Positions 1 to 6,166 of a stretch of DNA of 6,693 nt are shown here, piece after piece. The DNA comes from an uncultured Bacteroidales bacterium (GTDB lineage Bacteria; Bacteroidota; Bacteroidia; Bacteroidales; Lentimicrobiaceae), in NCBI GenBank assembly GCA_937894795.1, contig CALCQV010000060.1, positions 1 to 6,693 on the forward strand. Direction: 5' to 3'. Each line of letters opens with the position of its first letter. Position 1 is the stretch's first letter. A model generated the notes under the pieces. The model made no database searches and had not been told where the DNA came from. It saw only the letters and a program-made list of their open reading frames with translations. A program made the translations under genes and the position numbers.

Positions 1-1085
1 TCCTGGCCAGGATCTACGTCAGTACAACCTATGCTGCTTTGACAATGATTTTTGGCCTCTTCTTCATCATATTTCTGTTGATATCTCCCAACATAGACTG
101 GTCTGAAGTGCTAAATGCACCAATGCAGATGGCTGATGAATTAAGGCTATTGGTTCAGATAACCGTTGGTTTCTTTCTATTGCGGTTTATACTTAAACTT
201 GTATCTGTAATCATTGTAGCCGATCAGCGACCTGCGCTAAGCAACGCCTTTGAACCCATTGGGAATGCCATTTCATTAATCGGAATACTGCTACTTATGC
301 ATTTTACTCAGCCATCGCTGGTAAACCTCGGGCTTGTACTTGGAGCATCTCCAATCATTGTTTTAATTGCCGCTTCATTTTATTTTTATAATTCCGACTA
401 TAAGAGCTACAGACCCTCCATTTCAAAAGTTGATTTCCATCATTTCAAAGATCTGGCAGGCCTGGGTTTTCAGTTCTTTATTATACAGGTCACAGTAGTG
501 GTAATCATATCTGCCAACAACCTGATAATAACCCAGGTAGTAGGTCCAGAGGCTGTTACTTCCTATAATGTTGCTTACCGTTATTTCGGATTAATTTCAA
601 TGTTGTTTGTTATTATCACCAACACTTACTGGTCAGCTTATACGGAAGCATTTGTTAAAGAAGACTTTAACTGGATCCGGAAGTCAACAAGGACATTGAT
701 TAAAATATGGTATGGAATTGCTATTATACTGGTCTTATTACTCCTTTTCTCGAATCAATTTTACATGCTGTGGGTAGGAGAGAAAGTTAAAGTTCCATTT
801 TTACTTTCACTATCCTCTGCAATTTTTGTACTCATTAATGTCTGGGTAAGCATTTTTACCTACTTCATTAATGGAACCGGCAAAATAAAGCTACAACTAT
901 ATGTTACGGTTATAACAGCTGTAATAAGCATTCCATTGGCAATATTTCTAGCTAAATCACTTGGCATGGGAGCTTCAGGAGTGGTTTTGGGTTCATGCCT
1001 TGCTTATGTGCCATTGGCAATCATTTTACCTATTCAATACCGCAGAATCATTAATCGCAGAGCTACGGGAATATGGGGCAAATAA
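1..1085 (+). CDS. Wzx-type polysaccharide flippase, 3' part (5' end outside window)
   Basis: This is probably an inner-membrane flippase that moves lipid-linked oligosaccharide repeat units from the cytoplasmic to the periplasmic face. The reading frame is open from base 3 to the TAA at 1083-1085, giving 360 visible residues. A TTG at 39-41 could be read as a start, but the frame continues upstream as LARIYVSTTYAAL, which resembles the internal 'A..yVST.Y' segment of Wzx/PST proteins, so the gene is cut by the window edge and not started there. Family members usually have about 430-500 residues, so roughly 70-140 are missing. The visible part is almost entirely hydrophobic helices separated by short basic loops, with a polar linker near GPEAVTSYNVAYRYFG (about residues 181-196) typical of the MATE/PST fold, and it ends in a basic tail (RRIINRRATG). 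The next gene converges on it from the other strand. The flippase assignment is fairly secure; the substrate is unknown. Confidence 0.85.
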   Translation, partial: LARIYVSTTYAALTMIFGLFFIIFLLISPNIDWSEVLNAPMQMADELRLLVQITVGFFLLRFILKLVSVIIVADQRPALSNAFEPIGNAISLIGILLLMHFTQPSLVNLGLVLGASPIIVLIAASFYFYNSDYKSYRPSISKVDFHHFKDLAGLGFQFFIIQVTVVVIISANNLIITQVVGPEAVTSYNVAYRYFGLISMLFVIITNTYWSAYTEAFVKEDFNWIRKSTRTLIKIWYGIAIILVLLLLFSNQFYMLWVGEKVKVPFLLSLSSAIFVLINVWVSIFTYFINGTGKIKLQLYVTVITAVISIPLAIFLAKSLGMGASGVVLGSCLAYVPLAIILPIQYRRIINRRATGIWGK

Positions 1086-1095
1086 TATCCGGAAT

Positions 1096-2127
1096 TTAGT
1101 GTGCCATATATTTGGTTCCGCCACTCTTTAATGATGCCTGATGTATTAATTGATTTTGCTGGCTACGTATTTGTTGCGCAAGCACTTCATTACTCTTTAT
1201 ATCACTTGCCAATTTGCTTGTGAACAATCTGGCACCTATCCCATTCAGATGAGAAGCGTTATAAAAATACTCTCTTTTATAGGATATGGAATCATTAGAA
1301 TAATCAATAAACGGAATGTTATACTTGTTTGCCAGAGAACTGAATATATTCATTATCTCGGCTCTATTCTTAACAAAATCCTGGCCTTCAATATATTCCG
1401 GTGTATAAATCAATGCAATTGCAGTTCCAAGGTTCCTACATTCTTTCAAATAATTTTCAAATAATACTACAGATGCAGAATCAACTGCCACTCTATAATC
1501 AGGAAATTGAGCCCTTGCTTTAACCAAATCATCATTCCAGGGGAGGTCTTTAGCAGCAAAACCAAGAGACCTGTCAGACCTGTCAACCTTGTTACCTTTT
1601 AAAAGGGATTTAAACACTTTGCCAATGGTCTTGTACTGCCCATAATACCTCACCAGTGGAATAATATAATCGTAATTTGAATAGCCTTTATAGGATCCAA
1701 TCCATTGGTGTAGTTCTTTATTATATAACATATACGGAAGGAACTGCTCCATCTGAAACAGGTCTTCTCTTTTAACCAGTGTGAACATGTCAACGGAATG
1801 GATGATGAATTTTGGTTTGGGATTATGCTTCAGCAACTCTTTATGCCGGTAATATTGAAGCCAGAAATTGTGCCCATTCAAACCAAAATTATATGCGTTC
1901 ATTTTAAGACTATCCTTAATAATTAAGGGGTCCAGATGTACCATGGCTCTTGAAGAACCGTAAATAGCAATGTCAGCATCAATATTGCCGTCATATATAT
2001 CATTCCATACTCCAAACTCACCATACCTTGAATGCCTGAGCTGGTTACTTAAGAACCAGTCTGCAGTAAACATAAGCATCACCAAGGGGATGATAAATAG
2101 TGCTAAATTTTTTAAGAGTCTTTTCAT
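1096..2127 (-). CDS. Membrane-anchored SGNH-fold protein, probable polysaccharide O-acyltransferase partner of MBOAT
   Basis: This 343-residue protein has a basic N-terminus and one hydrophobic segment (about residues 5-22), a signal anchor that would place the rest in the periplasm. The SGNH domain follows: block I is YGSSRAMVHLDP (residues 56-67), where Ser59 aligns with the GDS nucleophile; a second block is NFGLNGHNF (80-88); and the C-terminal block is YNASHLNGIGA (289-299) with catalytic-type His293. The usual Asp of the DxxH motif is Asn290. By analogy with AlgJ/AlgX and DltD it would take the acyl group exported by the MBOAT protein and place it on the polysaccharide. The start at 2127 was chosen because it lies two bases after the MBOAT stop and immediately precedes the signal anchor. 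The frame also has an ATG at 2211, but that adds 28 residues lying inside the MBOAT gene with no signal-like character. No Shine-Dalgarno motif is seen. A GDSL esterase that removes acyl groups is the alternative. Confidence 0.8.
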   Translation of the reverse strand: MKRLLKNLALFIIPLVMLMFTADWFLSNQLRHSRYGEFGVWNDIYDGNIDADIAIYGSSRAMVHLDPLIIKDSLKMNAYNFGLNGHNFWLQYYRHKELLKHNPKPKFIIHSVDMFTLVKREDLFQMEQFLPYMLYNKELHQWIGSYKGYSNYDYIIPLVRYYGQYKTIGKVFKSLLKGNKVDRSDRSLGFAAKDLPWNDDLVKARAQFPDYRVAVDSASVVLFENYLKECRNLGTAIALIYTPEYIEGQDFVKNRAEIMNIFSSLANKYNIPFIDYSNDSISYKREYFYNASHLNGIGARLFTSKLASDIKSNEVLAQQIRSQQNQLIHQASLKSGGTKYMAH

Positions 2128-2129
2128 AA

Positions 2130-3572
2130 CTAGAACTGGAAGTAAATAAATGTCTGGCCTTGTCCTGCAAAAATGAATATTAAGAAAACAATGGAATAAT
2201 ATACAGCCCAACGCACCGGCCGCGGGAAATTAATGTGCACCTTTTCAATGGCATATTGATTTTCACGACCAATCCATTCAACAACTATGAATAGGCTTAT
2301 CAGGCTGATAACTATCAATACTTTCAATGAGAAATCAGGTAAAGTAAATAGTGATGCTGAAAAAATTGTACTAATAATAGATATGGCTTCAGTTACTGAT
2401 GTTGCCCGGAAAAATATCCATGCAATCAATGTCAGGAAAAATGTTAATACAATCCTAGAAAATTCTGTAAGTGAAGGAAATAATTTACCTTTTGCAACGA
2501 TATCCATATTTTCCCTGTTCTTATTACTGAGAAGGAGTGGCAGGAAATAAATGGCATTCAACGCACCCCATATAATAAATGTCCAGTTCGCTCCATGCCA
2601 AAAGCCACTCACCAGGAAAACAATAATAGTGTTTCTTATTTTCATCCATTGGCCACCTTTACTCCCTCCTAAGGGTATATATAAGTAGTCTCGGAACCAG
2701 GTGGAGAGAGAAATATGCCAACGTCTCCAAAACTCTGCCATATCCCTGGAAAAATAAGGAAAGGCAAAATTCCTCATCAGGCTGAATCCAAAAAGCCGGG
2801 CAGTTCCTATGGCAATATCGGAGTACCCAGAGAAATCACCATAAATTTGAATGGCGAAGAACAAGGCACCCAACAATAGAGTGCTGCCTCCGTAATCACC
2901 TGAATTATTAAAGATCTGATTGGCAAGCTGGGCGCTATTATCAGCGATTACTATTTTCTTGAAAAGTCCCCAAAGAATCTGTCTTAATCCATCGATTGCA
3001 TCTGTATAATTGAGCTCTCTTTTCCTGAAAAACTGGGGGAGCAGGTTTGTTGCCCTCTCAATGGGACCAGCAACTAATTGTGGAAAGAATGTTACAAATG
3101 TAGCAAATGCAATAAAATCATTTGTCGCAGTTAGCTTTCTTCTATATATATCAATGGCATAACTTAGCGTTTGGAAAGTGTAAAAGCTTATACCAACCGG
3201 CAATATCACATTAAGGGACCGGGCACTGATTTCTCCTCCAAAGAAAGTAAACGCTTCAACAAAATTATCCAGAAAGAAATTATAATACTTGAAGAAACCA
3301 AGCAAACCCAGATTACTGACAATAGAGACCGTGAGGAGTAACTTCCTCTTCAATGGATTCTCCTGAATATTCAGCTTTAATCCAACAAAGTAGTCTACAA
3401 ATGTGCTGAAGAATAACAGGGAAAGAAACCGCCAATCCCACCAGCCATAGAATATGTAACTGGCAATCAATAATAATAAATTTTGCAGCTTCAGGTTCTT
3501 ATTGGCGACAAACCAATATAAAACAAATACAACCGGAAAAAATATCGCAAAGTCAATGGAGTTGAAAAACAT
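2130..3572 (-). CDS. MBOAT-family membrane-bound O-acyltransferase, AlgI-like
   Basis: This 480-residue polytopic inner-membrane protein belongs to the MBOAT family and is closest in appearance to alginate O-acetylation protein AlgI (about 460-520 residues), so it looks complete. The N-terminus (MFFNSIDFAIFFPVVFVLYW) is characteristic of AlgI-like proteins. Further landmarks are FPQLVAGPIERA (163-174), QIYGDFSGYSDIAIG (242-256), WRRWHISLSTWFRDYLYIPLGG (282-303, containing His286) and the catalytic-histidine block SGFWHGANWTFIIWG (322-336, with His326 the expected invariant histidine). Known family members move an acyl group, often acetyl from a cytoplasmic donor, through the membrane to a periplasmic acceptor or partner. 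Here that partner is most likely the SGNH protein encoded two bases downstream. The ATG at 3572 fits the family's N-terminus. It is the first gene of the minus-strand pair and is read from the 382-base divergent intergenic region. The family call is secure; the acyl group and acceptor sugar are inferred. Confidence 0.95.
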   Translation of the reverse strand: MFFNSIDFAIFFPVVFVLYWFVANKNLKLQNLLLLIASYIFYGWWDWRFLSLLFFSTFVDYFVGLKLNIQENPLKRKLLLTVSIVSNLGLLGFFKYYNFFLDNFVEAFTFFGGEISARSLNVILPVGISFYTFQTLSYAIDIYRRKLTATNDFIAFATFVTFFPQLVAGPIERATNLLPQFFRKRELNYTDAIDGLRQILWGLFKKIVIADNSAQLANQIFNNSGDYGGSTLLLGALFFAIQIYGDFSGYSDIAIGTARLFGFSLMRNFAFPYFSRDMAEFWRRWHISLSTWFRDYLYIPLGGSKGGQWMKIRNTIIVFLVSGFWHGANWTFIIWGALNAIYFLPLLLSNKNRENMDIVAKGKLFPSLTEFSRIVLTFFLTLIAWIFFRATSVTEAISIISTIFSASLFTLPDFSLKVLIVISLISLFIVVEWIGRENQYAIEKVHINFPRPVRWAVYYSIVFLIFIFAGQGQTFIYFQF

Positions 3573-3688
3573 CGCTACGATTGATTTTAATGTGTGGATA
3601 TGGAATTCTTAACACCGATAATAATGAAATGTTGGAGTCTTATTTTTAAGAAAATTATTTTTTTGATGGTTACTTCCTATGCTTTTCC

Positions 3689-3721
3689 CGAAAATAGAAC
3701 GCCGGCATAAAGAACCACAAA
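3689..3721 (-). promoter_or_regulatory. Candidate Bacteroidetes-type promoter for the MBOAT/SGNH pair
   Basis: Read on the minus strand, TTTG (3721-3718) is followed after 21 bases by TATTTTCG (3696-3689). The latter matches the Bacteroidetes -7 consensus TAnnTTTG at all but one fixed position, and the spacing lies in the accepted range. Transcription would begin near 3682, leaving a leader of about 110 bases before the MBOAT ATG. Short AT-rich motifs like these arise easily by chance, so this is only a candidate. Confidence 0.3.
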
Positions 3722-3741
3722 TTTTGAACAGCAAATTTGAA
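3718..3741. repeat. Short direct repeat CAAATTTTGAA / CAAATTTGAA
   Basis: CAAATTTTGAA (3718-3728) and CAAATTTGAA (3732-3741) repeat with a 14-base period, and the core of the second copy, CAAATTTG, is a perfect palindrome. The first copy overlaps the -33 element of the candidate MBOAT promoter, which is where a regulator-binding site could lie. There is no direct evidence of binding, and the AT-rich background makes chance occurrence plausible. Confidence 0.3.
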
Positions 3742-3774
3742 GTACTCTGTCTCCAGTAATGTTATATAATTCTA

Positions 3775-3795
3775 TAAAATAATTGCATCATTTTA
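3775..3795. repeat. Imperfect 21-base palindrome
   Basis: TAAAATAAT and ATCATTTTA form arms around a TGC centre, with a single mismatch (3781 against 3789). As RNA it would be a weak, nearly all A-U hairpin, so if it is functional a dimeric DNA-binding operator is more likely than a terminator. It lies about 160 bases upstream of the polymerase-like gene and about 200 bases upstream of the MBOAT gene. Confidence 0.25.
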
Positions 3796-3842
3796 CTCTG
3801 TCAGTGAAAAACTCACAATAACACTTATATTTCTTACCTCCA

Positions 3843-3870
3843 TTGAACAATCTAACCATGTTTAGCTTTT
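3843..3870 (+). promoter_or_regulatory. Weak candidate promoter for the polymerase/glycosyltransferase operon
   Basis: TTG (3843-3845) is followed after 17 bases by TAGCTTTT (3863-3870), which differs from TAnnTTTG only in its last base. The spacing is at the short end of the range, and the predicted leader would be near 75-80 bases. TATATTTC at 3826-3833 is an equally good -7 match but has no well-placed upstream TTG. Neither is convincing alone. Confidence 0.18.
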
Positions 3871-3954
3871 AAATACCAGAATAAGTAAATATTCCCGATT
3901 CCTGACAGTTTCGCATAACAACCTGTCTGAACTGTTCCACATTGTTTATAATAA

Positions 3955-5199
3955 ATGGGTAAAAAGCTGATTATTGTTTTCATTGTAATTACAGCGCTTG
4001 AGCTATATAATATAACGTTCCTGGGAAGCAACTTCATAAAAGTATTCCAGCTTGCCGGAATTGCCCTGATGGCTTTAATACTGATAGTTCAATTGGTTTA
4101 TCAGAAAGAAATTAATTTTCAGAAACACTTCAACCTGGAATTACTACTGATACTTGGCGGGGTGTTTTTGAGCATGTTTATGGCTCAGTGGGGCCATAAT
4201 CAATCGCTGTCAACAACTTTTATTGCACAGCGATTTATGTATTTCTATATGGCATACTGGGTTCTTCACTCTATTAAAGTATCAATTGAAGATCTGGAAA
4301 ATATTATATTCTGGTTTGGCATCTCATTCTCTATCCTATATCTCATTCAGTATATGGTCCATCCTACCGTAATCTTCGATGTCAGGATTGCAGAAGTGCG
4401 TGAAACCGTTCGAATATTTTTGCCTGGTTTCTTTTTTCTCATACTTGCTTACTTCCTTACCCTGAATCGTCTTTTTGAATCATTCACTGTTGGAAAGCTT
4501 CTGGCAGTATTCCTATTCGTAAGTATTGTGATCCTGATGGGTACACGTCAGGTTATTTTCACAATTATGCTGTTAACAATCATCAATGTGCTTTTCAGCA
4601 AGACAGTTAAATCGAAATTATTGATTTTGATACTTATGGTGTCAATGATTATTCCAATAATTTTCATTTTTCAGGAAATCTTTATCAGTTTAATTGACTT
4701 GTCGAAAGATCAAAGTGAAACCCTGGAAGAGAATGTCAGGCTTAGGGCTGCCGTATTCTTCCTAACCGAATTATTTCCAAATAACTTCTCCTATATAACA
4801 GGCAATGGAGCTGATAGCTATAACTCTTCATACGGGTTTATGATTCAAATGTATCGTGATACCTATGGATTCTATCAATCTGATATTGGACTGATTGGGG
4901 ATTATGTGCGCTTTGGAGCGTTGTTTGCATTAGGGGCCTTTCTTATCCTGTTTAGAATGATATTTAGTAAGACGAGTACAAGCTACGCCTATTTTAACTA
5001 TTTCTACCTCAGTATTTTACTTACACTTTTTACAGGTGGGGGACCTTTTGCACAGGCAGATTCCATTGTGGCCATTTGTTTCACTCTTTATATTATGGAT
5101 ATCGATAAACACGACCGAAGCATATCAATGGAGGAAAGCAATACAGAATATGAGTTGACTGAAGCTCTTGATGATAACCATTACCTGAACAGTAACTGA
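3955..5199 (+). CDS. O-antigen polymerase/ligase-like polytopic membrane protein (Wzy-like)
   Basis: This 414-residue protein has roughly eleven or twelve hydrophobic segments, the first at about residues 4-23, then about 29-48, 62-80, 93-108, 115-133, 154-170, 181-246 (several helices) and 317-382 (three helices). A large hydrophilic loop at about 247-316 lies between the late helices, as in Wzy polymerases and WaaL-type ligases. GTRQ (196-199) resembles the conserved small-residue/Arg motif at a helix start in this superfamily, and GNGADSY followed by SDIGLIGDYVRFG (about 283-321) matches the common G.G...(N/S)D.G.......G pattern after the loop. The likely role is joining undecaprenyl-linked repeat units at the periplasmic face; a ligase acting on lipid A core or another acceptor cannot be excluded. 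The last 30 or so residues are polar and acidic. The ATG at 3955 directly precedes the first helix. It is the first gene of an apparent operon, with a glycosyltransferase starting 3 bases after its stop. Confidence 0.8.
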   Translation: MGKKLIIVFIVITALELYNITFLGSNFIKVFQLAGIALMALILIVQLVYQKEINFQKHFNLELLLILGGVFLSMFMAQWGHNQSLSTTFIAQRFMYFYMAYWVLHSIKVSIEDLENIIFWFGISFSILYLIQYMVHPTVIFDVRIAEVRETVRIFLPGFFFLILAYFLTLNRLFESFTVGKLLAVFLFVSIVILMGTRQVIFTIMLLTIINVLFSKTVKSKLLILILMVSMIIPIIFIFQEIFISLIDLSKDQSETLEENVRLRAAVFFLTELFPNNFSYITGNGADSYNSSYGFMIQMYRDTYGFYQSDIGLIGDYVRFGALFALGAFLILFRMIFSKTSTSYAYFNYFYLSILLTLFTGGGPFAQADSIVAICFTLYIMDIDKHDRSISMEESNTEYELTEALDDNHYLNSN

Positions 5200-5202
5200 C
5201 AA

Positions 5203-6135
5203 ATGAAAAATAAAATTTCCATTATCATTCCGGTATATAACAATCTGAAACACACTTCAAATTGTCTTAACACCCTGAACAGGATGTTATCAGACGGTGG
5301 TCTTACTGAAAGCGTGTCCATTATTGTTATTGATGACGGCTCAACTGATGGCACGTTCGATTGGATAAAAAGACATTTTCCACAAACCATTGTATTAAAT
5401 GGAGATGGAACTTTATGGTGGAGTGGAGGTGTAAATTTAGGTACAAGATATGCTTTTCAGGAATTGGATTCAGAATATATACTGTGGTGGAATAACGACA
5501 TCTCCCCTTCACCCGATTATTTGACGAAGCTGATACCGATCATTGTAAACAAAGGTGCATTTATTGGAGGTTCAAAGATTTACTATGCTGATAAACCTAA
5601 TAAAATCTGGTCCATGGGTGGAATCTTTGATACCCGGAATGGCAGAAAGTATATGATTGGGATGAATGAAACAGACAGTGATCATTATAATAAAGCAATT
5701 CAGGTTGACTGGCTTCCGGGAATGGGCACTTTTATTCATAAAAGTGTTTTTGAAAAAATCGGGTATGTTGATGACAAGAACTTTCCACAGTATCATGGTG
5801 ATAGTGACTTTACTTTCAGAGCTAAGCTAGCAGGATATATCATTACGGTTTATCCTGAACTAAAGATTTGGAATGACAAGAGCAATTCAGGCTTAATGCA
5901 TCAAAACAGCACCAGACAACTAATTAAAACCCTGCACGATATAAAGTCCAATTACCATATTTTGAAAGATATACAATTTTATTCACGCTATGCAACATCC
6001 ATTTTTGCCTATCAAACCATCCTACATAAATATTGTTACTACATAGGTGGTTTCATAAAATGGAAACTTCTGAATCTAATAGGATTATCAAAAAAGGCAT
6101 CCCCACTTAACTCAAATATACCACTCAATCAATAA
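5203..6135 (+). CDS. GT2-family glycosyltransferase
   Basis: This 310-residue GT-A-fold glycosyltransferase probably adds one sugar from a nucleotide donor to the lipid-linked repeat unit at the cytoplasmic face of the inner membrane. The N-terminus ISIIIPVYNN (5-14) is the first strand of the fold. VIDDGSTDGT (42-51) carries the nucleotide-binding Asp residues. GDGTLWWSGGVNLG (67-80) and WWNNDI (95-100) follow; in the latter, Asn97-Asn98-Asp99 stands at the DXD metal site, a variant seen in rhamnosyltransferase-like GT2 proteins. WLPGMGTFIHKSVFEKIG (170-187) and HGDSDFTFRAKLAGY (198-212) form the acceptor side, with Asp200 or Asp202 as the likely catalytic base. The C-terminus has a moderately hydrophobic patch (about 264-292) that could touch the membrane. 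Its ATG follows the polymerase-like stop by 3 bases without a Shine-Dalgarno motif, suggesting translational coupling. The family is secure; the donor and linkage are unknown. Confidence 0.92.
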   Translation: MKNKISIIIPVYNNLKHTSNCLNTLNRMLSDGGLTESVSIIVIDDGSTDGTFDWIKRHFPQTIVLNGDGTLWWSGGVNLGTRYAFQELDSEYILWWNNDISPSPDYLTKLIPIIVNKGAFIGGSKIYYADKPNKIWSMGGIFDTRNGRKYMIGMNETDSDHYNKAIQVDWLPGMGTFIHKSVFEKIGYVDDKNFPQYHGDSDFTFRAKLAGYIITVYPELKIWNDKSNSGLMHQNSTRQLIKTLHDIKSNYHILKDIQFYSRYATSIFAYQTILHKYCYYIGGFIKWKLLNLIGLSKKASPLNSNIPLNQ

Positions 6136-6166
6136 CCTATATCAGTTTTACCAACATCTCATTGAA

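Larger units (their letters stand above)
3573..3954. other. Divergent intergenic region, no gene found
   Basis: These 382 bases separate the outward-facing starts of the MBOAT gene and the polymerase-like gene, so they should hold promoters for both transcripts. The stretch is AT-rich and I see no convincing protein or RNA gene. One minus-strand frame entering it from the right (starting at 4037) is the antisense shadow of the polymerase-like gene. What can be pointed to is listed separately: a candidate minus-strand promoter, a weak plus-strand promoter, a direct repeat and an imperfect palindrome. A short stem TCTTA/TAAGA (3638-3651), followed by a T run ending at 3664, contains almost no G-C pairs and has no gene upstream on its strand, so it is not called a terminator. 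Confidence 0.7.

Noticed and set aside
39..41. TTG as the start codon of the flippase gene
   Set aside because: The frame is open to the window edge, and the upstream residues match an internal conserved segment of Wzx proteins.
1150..1464. Plus-strand open frame of 104 codons
   Set aside because: It lies wholly antisense inside the SGNH gene, which has clear motifs, and its translation has no recognisable domain.
2128..2211. N-terminal extension of the SGNH gene starting at an ATG at 2211
   Set aside because: It would overlap the MBOAT gene by 82 bases, and its 28 residues look like out-of-frame MBOAT sequence; the ATG at 2127 directly precedes a signal anchor and sits two bases after the MBOAT stop.
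2287..2550. Plus-strand open frame of 87 codons
   Set aside because: It is antisense within the MBOAT gene and has no domain or start-site support.
3638..3664. TCTTA/TAAGA stem followed by a T run, resembling an intrinsic terminator
   Set aside because: The stem has only one G-C pair and five pairs in total, and no plus-strand gene lies upstream for it to terminate.
3852..4037. Minus-strand open frame of 61 codons reaching into the divergent intergenic region
   Set aside because: It begins inside the polymerase-like gene on the opposite strand and has no coding character; it is most likely chance.
5181..5796. Three short minus-strand frames
   Set aside because: All are antisense to the well-supported GT2 gene.
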